Part shown: positions 34,274 to 44,800 of the stretch, in pieces | How positions within the stretch are numbered: position 1 is the stretch's first letter | Layout: each line of letters starts with the position of its first letter | NCBI GenBank assembly: GCA_015222055.1 | Contig: JADFUR010000086.1 | Location: forward strand, 1-61,266 | DNA length: 61,266 bases | Reading direction: 5' to 3' | DNA from: Bacteroidota bacterium | Lineage (GTDB): Bacteria; Bacteroidota; Bacteroidia; Bacteroidales; B39-G9 | Position numbers and translations under genes: made by a program | Notes under the pieces: model-generated | Seen by the model: the letters and a program-made list of their open reading frames with translations, nothing else | The model's database searches: none | Told to the model about the DNA's origin: nothing

Positions 34274-36655
34274 ATGCAACAAAATAAAATCCCAATAATA
34301 AACGAAAAGTTTGACCTTCAAATATTCTTATTGATTTTAAAAAAAAATATTTGGCTTTTCCTTCTTTTTATTTGTCTATCAATTTTTGGCACATATTTAT
34401 ATTTAAGATACACACCTCCTGTTTACAAATCGATTTCAATTATACAAATTAACAACGAAGGAAGCCAGGCACAAAAAATTCTAAACATTGAAGATATTTA
34501 TGAAAAAAAAGACATATCGAATGTTATTGAGTTGTTGAGATCGAAAGAATTTTTAAAAAGAGTATATAATAAACTCCCTCTTAATATTGAATACTATACA
34601 CAAGGAACTTTCCAATCAACTGAATTATATAGGACTTCACCTTTTAAGCTTGAAACAAAAATTGACAACCCTTGTATTTACAATATGCCAATTTTTATTA
34701 ATTTTCACGATAAAACTTCTTTTACTATTCAATATGAAATTTCAGGAAAAAAATATAAATACAATTTAAAAACAAATATTTGGAATTTAATATGTGGTGG
34801 TAAAATTAAATTAAGCATTAATAATTATAAAAGAATAGAATTACAACAAAGTAATCTTAATAAAACAGCCTACTCGTTTATTATAAACAAGCCTGACAAT
34901 ATTTTTTCAAAACATGCGAACACCCTTAACATAAAACTCTTAAACAGATATGCCAATACCATTGAGATATCATGTTCTGCCAATAATGCGAATAAAACTT
35001 CTGAAATGGTAAATACTATTGCTGAAGAATATATGAAATATGATATTGAAAAGAAAAAAGAAAGTGCCCAAAAAATTTTATCATTTATTGATTTACAACT
35101 GAAATCTGTTTACAAAAATCTTGATAATACAGAAAAACAGCTTCATGAATTTAAGAAAGAAAACAAACAAAATTTTAATATTCTATCAAGCAAAACATCT
35201 TCCCCAATATTCACAACAAAAATCAATGAATTTCAAAATAAAATATTAAATATTGATTTTCAGCTAGTTACACTTAAAAGAATTCAAGAGCAAATTATTA
35301 AAGGTAAAGATTCTAATGTTTATGAAATTATTGCAATATTATCGGGCACAAAATTCGATGGAATTATTGTAAATGTATTAAGTAACCTTCAAAAACTAAT
35401 TACAAAAAAGCAACAATTGCTAAACGATGTAACAGCAAACAATTACCAAATTACAACAATTGATAGTCAAATAAACAACCAAAGGCAATTAATAATTGAA
35501 CTATTAAGCACAACAATAAGCAGGATAAGTGAGCAAAAAAAAGATTATAAAAAAAAGATAGATGAATATGAAAACAAAATGTTTAACAATGCATCGTTTG
35601 AAGTTGAATACTCAAAATTAGATCGTTTATACACAATTAATGAAAGATTTTATCATAAATTAATTGAAAAAAAAGCAGAGTATTTAATCTCACAAGCAGG
35701 CTATGTGTCTTTAAATGAAATTCTTGAAAAATCAGACATTTCACATAAACCAATTTCTCCCATCAAAAAAAATATTACAATAATATTTTTATTTATAGGC
35801 ATTATTATAAGCTTAATAATTATTTTTATTAAATATTTACTATACGATGAAGTAACTTCAATTGAAAATCTTAAAAATTATACTTCCGTGCCTGTTTTGG
35901 GGGCAATACCAAACTATAAAAAACAAATACCTGTATCCCAACTTTTAGTTGATAAAAAACCAAACTCAATTTTTACAGAATCTTTTAGAAATATACGATC
36001 AAACTTACAATTTATTTCTCACGAAAAAGGTTCTAAAATAATTACAGTTACTTCAACAATTGCAGGTGAAGGAAAAACTTTTGTTGCTATTAACTTGGCA
36101 GGAATATTATCAATATCAGACAAAAAAGTTATATTACTTGATTTTGACTTACGAAAGCCTCGTATTCATCTAGGGTTTGATACTGATAATGATAAGGGTA
36201 TAAGCACAATTCTTATTAATCAAAACACTATTGGAGAATGCATCAAACACTCAAATAAAAATCATTTTGATTTTATTACTGCTGGTCCTGTCCCTCCTAA
36301 TCCTTCTGAAATAACTATGTGTGAAGAAAAAAATAAAATGCTTAATTCATTAAAAAATGATTATGACTACATTATTATTGATACTCCTCCTATAGGAATA
36401 GTTACAGATGCTATGGATAATATTCAAAAAGCAGACTATCCCATTTATGTAATGAAAGCAAATTCATCAAAAAGATATTTTATAAATAATATAAACAATC
36501 TTTTCAAAGAAAAAAAATTAAACCGTCTTTCTATTGTCCTAAATGGCATTGATTTACACGTTTCAAATATAAAATATGGATACGGTTATGGTTATTATGA
36601 CGATGAAAATGAGACAAAAAAACACTCTCTTATTAAAAAAATATTAAAAAAATAA
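34274..36655 (+). CDS. Chain-length determinant/BY-kinase, Wzc-like
   Basis: 793-residue inner-membrane tyrosine autokinase controlling polysaccharide export. There is a first membrane helix (about 17-40), then a Wzz periplasmic domain with long coiled coil (about 255-450). A second helix with its preceding proline motif follows (PISPIKKNITIIFLFIGIII, about 495-515). The cytoplasmic kinase has Walker A TVTSTIAGEGKTFVAINLA, Walker A' VILLDFDLRKPRIHLGF and Walker B YIIIDTPPIGIVTDA. The C-terminus is a tyrosine cluster YGYGYGYYDDE, the expected autophosphorylation tail. It lies three bases before the WecA-type gene. Confidence 0.94.
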   Translation: MQQNKIPIINEKFDLQIFLLILKKNIWLFLLFICLSIFGTYLYLRYTPPVYKSISIIQINNEGSQAQKILNIEDIYEKKDISNVIELLRSKEFLKRVYNKLPLNIEYYTQGTFQSTELYRTSPFKLETKIDNPCIYNMPIFINFHDKTSFTIQYEISGKKYKYNLKTNIWNLICGGKIKLSINNYKRIELQQSNLNKTAYSFIINKPDNIFSKHANTLNIKLLNRYANTIEISCSANNANKTSEMVNTIAEEYMKYDIEKKKESAQKILSFIDLQLKSVYKNLDNTEKQLHEFKKENKQNFNILSSKTSSPIFTTKINEFQNKILNIDFQLVTLKRIQEQIIKGKDSNVYEIIAILSGTKFDGIIVNVLSNLQKLITKKQQLLNDVTANNYQITTIDSQINNQRQLIIELLSTTISRISEQKKDYKKKIDEYENKMFNNASFEVEYSKLDRLYTINERFYHKLIEKKAEYLISQAGYVSLNEILEKSDISHKPISPIKKNITIIFLFIGIIISLIIIFIKYLLYDEVTSIENLKNYTSVPVLGAIPNYKKQIPVSQLLVDKKPNSIFTESFRNIRSNLQFISHEKGSKIITVTSTIAGEGKTFVAINLAGILSISDKKVILLDFDLRKPRIHLGFDTDNDKGISTILINQNTIGECIKHSNKNHFDFITAGPVPPNPSEITMCEEKNKMLNSLKNDYDYIIIDTPPIGIVTDAMDNIQKADYPIYVMKANSSKRYFINNINNLFKEKKLNRLSIVLNGIDLHVSNIKYGYGYGYYDDENETKKHSLIKKILKK

Positions 36656-36658
36656 TAC

Positions 36659-37717
36659 ATGAATAACATTTTTAGTTTTATCATATTCTTCTTAATAACA
36701 TTTATATTAAGTTATTTTGAGAATAAATTTTTCTTAAAAAAATCTATAAAAATTAATTTTAGAAAATCAAACATTTCTGCCATTCGTTGGGAAAACCAAA
36801 CAAAACCAATTTTTGGAGGAATAACATTCTACACGATCTTCTTATTAACAGTTATATATTATCATTTCTTTATATCACCCTCATTAGCAACCAACAATAT
36901 TGTAATTGTCGGTGTAATTTCAATTGCTTTTTTTATGGGTCTTGCCGATGATTTGCTTAACACATCACCACATTTTAAATTCCTTTTCCAATTATTAATT
37001 GCCACTGTACTTATTTATTTTGGAATTTACATTAACATTACTCAACACGTATTTCTAAACTATTTTATCACATATTTTTGGGTAATAGGAATTATGAACT
37101 CAATAAATATGCTTGATAATATGGATGCTATTAGTTCATCTATATCAATAAGTATTTTAATTGGTGTCGCCCTAAATATTATTTTATCAACCAACATTTC
37201 ATTTTTCCCTTTACTAATAACAATTGCAACAATTGCCTCATTAATAAGCTATTTATTTTTTAACTGGCATCCATCAAAATTATATATGGGTGATAATGGA
37301 AGCCAATTTCTGGGGGCATTATTAGCAATTTTAGGAATTCTATTTTTCTGGAATTATAACAATTCGTTTTTACACTCAATTAGTTTATCAAAACAAATAC
37401 TAATTACAATTATTGCCTTTATTATTCCAATAACCGACACTTCATCAGTTACTATTAACCGATTACTAAAAAAGAAATCACCTTTTATTGGTGGTAAAGA
37501 TCACACTACTCATCATCTTTCTTATCTTGGCTTTTCTGATAGACAAGTTGCAATTATTTTGATGCTTCTATCTTTTTTATCAGTACTAATTTCTGTATAT
37601 ATTGCTAATTATATTATTGTTTGGAAAACCATTCATGTAGTATTATATAGCTTCTATGCTTTAATAATATTTATAACTCTTTTTTCAATAACAAAAATAT
37701 CAAAACCTAATAAATAA
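36659..37717 (+). CDS. Undecaprenyl-phosphate sugar-1-phosphate transferase, WecA/MraY type
   Basis: 352-residue polytopic membrane protein (about ten helices) that transfers a sugar-1-phosphate, probably GlcNAc-1-P, to undecaprenyl phosphate and so primes polysaccharide synthesis. Family motifs are TKPIFGGITFY, the Asp pair in FMGLADDLLNTSPHFKF, MNSINMLDNMDAISSS, and WHPSKLYMGDNGSQFLGALL. The cytoplasmic His motif is KDHTTHHLSYLGFS. It is cotranscribed with the Wzc gene upstream and the transglycosylase gene one base downstream. The exact sugar is inferred from family resemblance. Confidence 0.9.
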   Translation: MNNIFSFIIFFLITFILSYFENKFFLKKSIKINFRKSNISAIRWENQTKPIFGGITFYTIFLLTVIYYHFFISPSLATNNIVIVGVISIAFFMGLADDLLNTSPHFKFLFQLLIATVLIYFGIYINITQHVFLNYFITYFWVIGIMNSINMLDNMDAISSSISISILIGVALNIILSTNISFFPLLITIATIASLISYLFFNWHPSKLYMGDNGSQFLGALLAILGILFFWNYNNSFLHSISLSKQILITIIAFIIPITDTSSVTINRLLKKKSPFIGGKDHTTHHLSYLGFSDRQVAIILMLLSFLSVLISVYIANYIIVWKTIHVVLYSFYALIIFITLFSITKISKPNK

Positions 37718-37718
37718 A

Positions 37719-38672
37719 GTGATTAAAATAAATTTTCTAAATAAAATCAAAAGAAGCAATATTGTTAAAATAATATTTTTTCTTTTATCGATAATTCTCA
37801 TTGTTCACACTTCAATATTTTGGGATACTAATCAAGATAAAAAATTGAGTGAAAAAAATATTATTTTCACTCAATCAATTCAAATACCTGACGAATTAGA
37901 ATTTGCTGGAGAAAAAGTTCCTGTTGAAAATTTTGATGTTTACGAAAGTCTCGACCGTGAGCTTTCAATAAATGTATATTGGCAATCGCAAACAATTTTA
38001 CTTATTAAACGGGCAAACAGATTTTTTCCTATTATTGAACCAATATTAAAAAAGCATAACATTCCTGATGACTTTAAATACATGTCTGTAGCCGAAAGTG
38101 GATTAATGAATGCTGTTTCTCCGTCAGGAGCAAAAGGGTATTGGCAATTTTTAGAAGGTACCGGAAAAGAATATGGACTTGAAATAAATGACGAAGTTGA
38201 CGAAAGATATAACATTGAAAAATCGACGGAATCAGCTTGTAAATTTCTAAATAAATCATATAAAATTTATAATAACTGGACCTTAGCAGCTGCATCATTT
38301 AATTTTGGCCGTAAAAATTTAAATAAACAAATCAATCGGCAAAAATCTGACAACTACTATAATCTTCTTCTAGGCGAAGAAACAGGGAGGTATGTTTTCC
38401 GACTTATTGCTATTAAAATGATATTATCGAATCCCCAAAAATATGGTTTCAATATTAACAAAGAAGAGCTTTATCCAATAATACCGACATCTAAAATAAA
38501 AATTGATTCTTCTATTACTGATTTTGCAAAATTTGCGAAAGAATTTTCAATAAATTACAAAATATTAAAAATATTAAACCCCTGGCTTCGTGAAAATTAT
38601 TTAACTAATAAAAACAAAAATACTTACGAAATTGTTATTCCTAAAAAAAGATATAGAACTTTTGAGAATTAA
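37719..38672 (+). CDS. Membrane-anchored lytic transglycosylase (MltD-like)
   Basis: 317-residue protein with a GTG start one base after the preceding stop. An N-terminal membrane anchor or signal (about 15-33) is followed by an SLT domain. The catalytic Glu lies in YMSVAESGLMNAVSPSGAKG, followed by YWQFLEGTGKEYGL, DERYNIEKSTESACKFL and WTLAAASFNFGRKNL. The remainder ends in a short LysM-like region (FAKEFSINYKILKILNPWL). It cleaves peptidoglycan glycan strands in the periplasm. Its place at the end of an export operon suggests it opens the wall for the Wza/Wzc machine. Confidence 0.88.
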   Translation: MIKINFLNKIKRSNIVKIIFFLLSIILIVHTSIFWDTNQDKKLSEKNIIFTQSIQIPDELEFAGEKVPVENFDVYESLDRELSINVYWQSQTILLIKRANRFFPIIEPILKKHNIPDDFKYMSVAESGLMNAVSPSGAKGYWQFLEGTGKEYGLEINDEVDERYNIEKSTESACKFLNKSYKIYNNWTLAAASFNFGRKNLNKQINRQKSDNYYNLLLGEETGRYVFRLIAIKMILSNPQKYGFNINKEELYPIIPTSKIKIDSSITDFAKFAKEFSINYKILKILNPWLRENYLTNKNKNTYEIVIPKKRYRTFEN

Positions 38673-38749
38673 AAAATTGAAATTCGAATTATAAACTTTC
38701 AACTTTATTGTCAAATATTAATAACTAATCTACAAAATAAAAAAAATAA

Positions 38750-38880
38750 AAACCACAAAGAGCTCTAAGTATTCACAAAGAACACAATTCATTAAGTGCT
38801 TTTAACTTTATGAACTTTCAACTTTACGAACTTTCAAGTTTATAAACTTTTAACTTTATAAACTTTTAATTTTTTGAACT
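38750..38880. repeat. CACAAAG-type repeat followed by AACTTT(A/C)-type tandem repeat
   Basis: First comes an ACCACAAAGAGC...TTCACAAAGAACACAA stretch, similar in style to the copy at 61145-61222. From about 38800 to 38880 an irregular 15-17-base unit of the kind AACTTTAT(G/A)AACTTTCA repeats about five times. It is not coding. This fills the gap between the transglycosylase gene and uvrA. A -7-like TAACTTTG (38890-38897) just before uvrA could be its promoter. Confidence 0.6.
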
Positions 38881-38930
38881 ATATTTTATTAACTTTGCGA
38901 GCTTGTAATATTTAAAAAAAATAAAAAAAG

Positions 38931-41771
38931 TTGTCGAAAAAAAGCAATAACTCTCAAAATATTAGTGTACTAGGTGCAAGGGTTCATAACCTAAAAAATA
39001 TTGATGTAAACATACCAAGAAAAAAGTTAACTGTAATAACCGGACTTAGTGGCAGTGGCAAATCATCATTAGCTTTTGATACCATTTATGCCGAAGGTCA
39101 AAGAAGGTATATTGAAACTTTTTCAGCCTATGCACGTCAATTTTTAGGAAAATTAGAACGCCCTGATGTTGATAAAATAACCGGATTAAGTCCAGTTATT
39201 GCTATTGAACAAAAATCTTCGAATAAAAACCCACGATCTACTGTAGGTACAATTACTGAAATTTATGATTTTTTACGTTTGCTTTTTGCTAAAGCAGGTA
39301 TAGCATACTCATACATGTCTGGCGAAAAAATGGTTAAATATACCGATGAAAAAATACTGGAAATTATTTTTCACAACTATGCCGATAAAAAGATTATTCT
39401 GTTATCGCCAATAATAAAAGGACGAAAAGGACATTATAAAGAATTGTTAGAGCAAATTCGTAAAAAAGGATTTTTATACGCACGCATTGATGGCGAGATA
39501 AAAGAACTCACATATGGATTAAAACTAGACCGCTACAAAGCTCATAATATTGAGATTGTTATTGATAAACTTAAAATCGAAAACAAAGATAACAAAAGAA
39601 TAAAAGAATCTATAAAAATGGCTATGCAGTATGGAAAAGGAATTATTATGCTTCTTGACCATGATAGTGACTCTACAAGATTTTTCAGCCGCAACCTGAT
39701 GTGCCCAACAAGTGGAATATCTTATGACGAACCAGCTCCACACTCATTCTCTTTCAATTCTCCTAAAGGAGCTTGTCCCAGATGCAATGGTCTTGGTACA
39801 ATTAATGAAATTGATATTTCCAAAATTATTCCTGACGACAGTTTGAGCATAAACAAAGGCGGTATTGCTCCCATTGGGAAATACAAAAGTTCTCTTATCT
39901 TTTGGCAATTAGAAGCTATCGTATCAAAATATAAAATTTCTTTATCTACACCAATAAAAAAAATTCCTGAAAATGTTTTAAATATAATACTTTATGGTTC
40001 TGAAGAAACATTCAAATTGGGAAATACGCCTCTTGGCTCATCATCGAACTATTTCTTAAGTTTCTCAGGAATAATTAATTATATTACTGAAAAAAAGACA
40101 GAAAACGTTTCGAAAAAAAGACAAAATAATTTTAACTATTTTATTAAAAAAACAACTTGTCCGGAGTGCAATGGAAGCAGATTGAGAAAAGAATCTATGT
40201 GTTTTAAAATTGCCGGTAAAAACATTTCCGAACTTTCAAATATGGATATTGACGAGCTTTATGCATGGTTTGCAAATGTTGAAGATAAACTCTCTGAGAA
40301 ACAAAATAAAATTGCTAAAGAAATATTTAAAGAAATTCGAACACGTTTAACATTTCTTATTGATGTTGGATTAAATTATTTATCGATAAACAGAAGTGCA
40401 AGAAGTTTATCAGGGGGTGAAAGTCAGCGTATAAGACTTGCAACTCAAATTGGTTCTCAATTAGTAAATGTTTTATATATTTTAGATGAGCCAAGTATCG
40501 GATTGCACCAAAAAGACAATCTGAAACTTATCCACTCACTTCAACAACTAAGGGACGCAGGCAATTCAGTAATTGTTGTTGAGCACGATAAAGAAATGAT
40601 GCAGTGTGCCGATCATATTATTGATATGGGGCCATTTGCTGGTAAACTTGGAGGCGAAGTTGTTGCTCAGGGTTCATACAAAGAAATTTTAAAATCAAAC
40701 AGTTTAACTGCTCAATACCTGAATAATAAAAAACTTATTAAAGTGCCCGAAAAACGTCGTGAAGGAAATGGCCACCATATAAAACTTATTGGTGCTCAAG
40801 GAAATAATTTAAAAAATATTTCAGTTGATTTCCCTCTTGGCAAATTTATTTGCTTAACTGGTGTTTCAGGAAGTGGCAAATCATCTCTTATTAATGAAAC
40901 TTTATATCCGTTTCTTTCACATCATTTTTATCGTTCGCAAAAACAGCCTTTAAAATATGAAAAAATTCAGGGTGTTGAGTTTATTGATAAGGTTGTTGAA
41001 GTTAATCAATCACCATTAGGAAAAACGCCTCGTTCAAATCCTGTAACTTACACAGGAATATTTTCAGAGATTAGAAAATTATTTGAAAAATTACCCGAAG
41101 CACAAATAAGAGGATATAAAGCCGGTCGCTTTTCATTTAATGTTAAAGGTGGTCGTTGTGAGACTTGCAAAGGTGCTGGTGTAAAAACCATTGAAATGAA
41201 TTTTTTACCCGATGTATACGTTAAATGCGATGAGTGCAATGGGAAAAGATATAACCGCGAAACTTTAGAAGTTCGTTACAAAGGTAAATCTATTAGTGAC
41301 GTACTCAATATGACTATTAATCAGGGTGTTGAATTTTTCAAAAATATTCCTAAAATTTTTATCAAACTAAAAACCTTACAAGAAGTAGGATTGGGATATA
41401 TAACTCTGGGACAAGCATCGACAACACTCTCGGGTGGCGAAGCACAAAGAATAAAACTTGCGTCGGAACTATCAAAACGTGATACCGGAAAAACCTTATA
41501 TATTCTTGATGAGCCAACCACAGGATTGCATTTTGAAGATATTAATGTTTTACTTAAAGTATTGAATAAGCTTGTTGATAAAGGAAATACTATTATTGTT
41601 ATTGAACACAATATAGATGTTATCAAAATGGCTGATTACATTATTGATCTCGGTGTTGATGGCGGGAAAAATGGCGGAGAAGTAATCTGCACTGGCACAC
41701 CAGAAGAAATTGCTGAAAACAAGATAAGTTATACTGCAAAATTTCTGAAAGATGAATTATCAAACTCATAA
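38931..41771 (+). CDS. uvrA: Excinuclease ABC subunit A
   Basis: 946-residue damage-recognition ATPase of nucleotide excision repair. The start is TTG at 38931, supported by the usual beginning ISVLGARVHNLKNIDVNIPR a few residues on. Two ABC modules are clear. The first has Walker A GLSGSGKSSLAFDTI, zinc fingers CPRCNGLG and CPECNGSR, and signature SLSGGESQRIRLATQI. The second has GVSGSGKSSLINETL, CETCKGAG...CDECNGKRYN and TLSGGEAQRIKLASEL. The length equals that of other UvrA proteins. It converges with the large ABC gene at 41819; no terminator is obvious in the 47-base gap. Confidence 0.97.
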   Translation: MSKKSNNSQNISVLGARVHNLKNIDVNIPRKKLTVITGLSGSGKSSLAFDTIYAEGQRRYIETFSAYARQFLGKLERPDVDKITGLSPVIAIEQKSSNKNPRSTVGTITEIYDFLRLLFAKAGIAYSYMSGEKMVKYTDEKILEIIFHNYADKKIILLSPIIKGRKGHYKELLEQIRKKGFLYARIDGEIKELTYGLKLDRYKAHNIEIVIDKLKIENKDNKRIKESIKMAMQYGKGIIMLLDHDSDSTRFFSRNLMCPTSGISYDEPAPHSFSFNSPKGACPRCNGLGTINEIDISKIIPDDSLSINKGGIAPIGKYKSSLIFWQLEAIVSKYKISLSTPIKKIPENVLNIILYGSEETFKLGNTPLGSSSNYFLSFSGIINYITEKKTENVSKKRQNNFNYFIKKTTCPECNGSRLRKESMCFKIAGKNISELSNMDIDELYAWFANVEDKLSEKQNKIAKEIFKEIRTRLTFLIDVGLNYLSINRSARSLSGGESQRIRLATQIGSQLVNVLYILDEPSIGLHQKDNLKLIHSLQQLRDAGNSVIVVEHDKEMMQCADHIIDMGPFAGKLGGEVVAQGSYKEILKSNSLTAQYLNNKKLIKVPEKRREGNGHHIKLIGAQGNNLKNISVDFPLGKFICLTGVSGSGKSSLINETLYPFLSHHFYRSQKQPLKYEKIQGVEFIDKVVEVNQSPLGKTPRSNPVTYTGIFSEIRKLFEKLPEAQIRGYKAGRFSFNVKGGRCETCKGAGVKTIEMNFLPDVYVKCDECNGKRYNRETLEVRYKGKSISDVLNMTINQGVEFFKNIPKIFIKLKTLQEVGLGYITLGQASTTLSGGEAQRIKLASELSKRDTGKTLYILDEPTTGLHFEDINVLLKVLNKLVDKGNTIIVIEHNIDVIKMADYIIDLGVDGGKNGGEVICTGTPEEIAENKISYTAKFLKDELSNS

Positions 41772-41818
41772 AAATTTACGGCATAACTTAGTCTCTTAAT
41801 TTCTTTCTGTAATTTTCT

Positions 41819-44800
41819 TTATCGCTTTTTTTTAATTTTAAAACGACCAATACCCTCAATTCCTTTTCTCAATAAATCATATAACAGTGTAAAATACAAA
41901 ACAACAACAAACAGCCATATAACAAAAATATTGAACCAAAAAGTACCAAAAATCAATCCAAAAATATTTTTTTGTGGAGCATAAAAATGTGCTCTTCCAT
42001 AATTTGATTCGGGATTTTTATATATTGGATCCATCATCTGTAGCAAGCGATCGTTTGTTTCATGTATTTTATGAATATCTTGTTTGTTTTTAATCAATGC
42101 ATCTAAACAAACATTGTGATATTCATTTTTCAATTTATCAACATTTTGTTTACTTCCAAGCTTTTCAATTAGGTCTTCATATACATAATCAATATTATCT
42201 GAAGCTTGATTAAACTTTTTCAAATAAACTCTTTTTTCTTGTCGAAGATATTTTTGAGCTGCAAACGAAATTTTATTATTAAATGAATTTATATTTAAAC
42301 TATCAATGAATTTAAAACTGTGCTCCTTATTTTGTTGAGCAAGTATATTAATTTCATTTTTAATTATTCTTAAATCCTTAATCGTATTTTCATTTTCACT
42401 ACTCTGGTCAATATTTCTGTCACATTTTTCTAATTTTGTTTGAAGTGAAGGAATTAGAAAAGAATTTTTAAAGGCAGCATTACTTTTTTCTTTCTCAAAA
42501 GGATAAAAATTCTTATCAAATTTATTATTTTTAAACTGATAAACAGCCATTGCTTCGTATGCCCAACGAGAAGTCATTAAATCACCCATAAAAGGTACAA
42601 ACTGATGCGAACCAATGTGTTTGTTAAGATTTTCATACCTTACGGTTGTCCCATTAAACAATAATTGAGGCACAATTATGAAAGGTATAAGTATATATAT
42701 TGTTACAACAGAATTTAATGCAGATGAAATGTTTAAACCTAAAATATTTGCAAAACAAGATGTTGAAAATAAAATAAGCCAATAAGCTAATGTCATTCCT
42801 TTTATGCCCATAATTAGATTCCCTACCACAATAAAACATATTGTTTGAATTGCAGACAAAGCAAACATTATGAGAACCTTAGAATTTATATAACTAAACC
42901 GGCTTAAGTTAAGAAACTTCTCACGTTTAAGAAGTTGCCTATCCTTAATAATCTCTTCAGCACTAACTGTTAATCCAATAAATAAGGCAGTTAAAATACA
43001 CATAAACATATAAATAGGAATATTTATATTTTCGCTAAAAACATAAGCGTTTGGATTATCAACTGTTCCACTAATATATTTAATACTTACAGCCAAAATA
43101 AATGCTAACAAAGGAGCTTCGGTAAAATTAATTAGCATATACTGCTTATTTGTCAATTTTGATAAAATATTTCGAATGCTAAATATTTTAAATTGCTTAA
43201 ATTTATCTGGTATCTTAAAATTATTATCCGGTAATTTTTCTTCACATTGTTTTTCAGAAAACTTTGATTCTATATTTCCCTTATATAATTCATTCCACTC
43301 TTGGGGCGACATTTTTCGGGTTCTTGTTAATTTTCCATACTCATTAACAACTTTTGATTCTACAATTTGAAGAACTTGTTCGGGATTAACATTACCACAT
43401 GAAGAGCATTCACTTTCGAGAGCGTTAACGTGGTTAGTCATTGTTTTAAAATAAACAACCGCCTCAACAGGATTTCCATAATAAATTAAGTATCCACCTC
43501 TATCAAGAATAAGTAATTTGTCAAACATTTTATAAATATCTGACGAAGGTTGATGAATATTAATGATAACAAGTTTGCCTTTTAATGCCTGTTGCTTAAG
43601 CAAATCCATAACAATTTCAGAATCCATTGACGACAAACCCGAAGTAGGTTCATCAACAAACAGAACTGACGGCTCTCTAATAAGCTCAAGTGCAATATTT
43701 AAGCGTTTTCGCTGTCCACCGCTAATAAATTTATTTAAAACATTACCTACAGTTAAATCTTTTATCTCAAGCAAATCTAAATCTTCGAGTATCTTAATAA
43801 CAGCTTTTTGTAAATCAATTTCGCTAAAATCATCAAAACATAATTTGGCATTAAAGTATAAATTTTGATAAACAGTTAGTTCTTCAATAAGCAAATCATC
43901 TTGAGGAACAAATCCGATTACTCCTGATAATTTTTCTTTATTTTTATATATATCTAATCCATTAATTTTAATACTGCCTTTTTGTGGAATTAAATTGCCG
44001 TTTAAAATATTTAAAAGAGTAGATTTTCCTACACCACTACCTCCCATTATGCCTATTAGCTCACCACCTTGTTCCGAAAAATTAAAATGATGAAGACCAT
44101 TCTCGCTATTTTTAAAATGAAATTCTACATCTTTAGCCGTAAAAATAACTTTACATTTAATTTTTGAATGTAAAAATTCACTCTCAATGTCGCTGTAATA
44201 AATTGTATTAATTCTTGAACCACGAATAGCAGAGCCTTTTGTTAAAATATATGAGCGATTTAGCAATATTATATGTCCGTTCAGATATAGGTTATCTTCC
44301 CCAACATACCTGAAAATAAACATATTAGTACATACAATGTGCAAAACGAATATATGCCCATTAAGTTTGTTATTCACAATATGCTTAAATTCATCACTTA
44401 TTGGATTTTCGTTTTTATTTATAGTTAAAATATTTTCTTTTACAGGTACATTTTTTATTGTATCAAGTATAAATGCTTTGCTGTTTAAATAATCAGATTT
44501 TTCTATATTAAAAATATCAGAAACAGTTTTAACAAAATCTAACTCTTTGTCGGTAATTTCTGCACCATAACTAATAAACTCAAGTAATAATAGCAAAACC
44601 AATACCTTTTGTTCCTGTTGCAATTCTTCGTTAATCTGTTGGCATATCATTAATACTTTAACGGAATTAACAGATGTTCGTTTTTTAACGAATGATCCGT
44701 CTTTTTTCTTTGTAGTTCGATGATGGAAGGCTAAATATTCATCAAATAACTTAAGATATTCATTAACTTTTTCTTGATTGAGCTGCTGATTTAAATAGGA

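Noticed and set aside
41772-41818. Shared terminator between the convergent uvrA and ABC genes
   Set aside because: No stable hairpin with a T run is visible in this 47-base gap.
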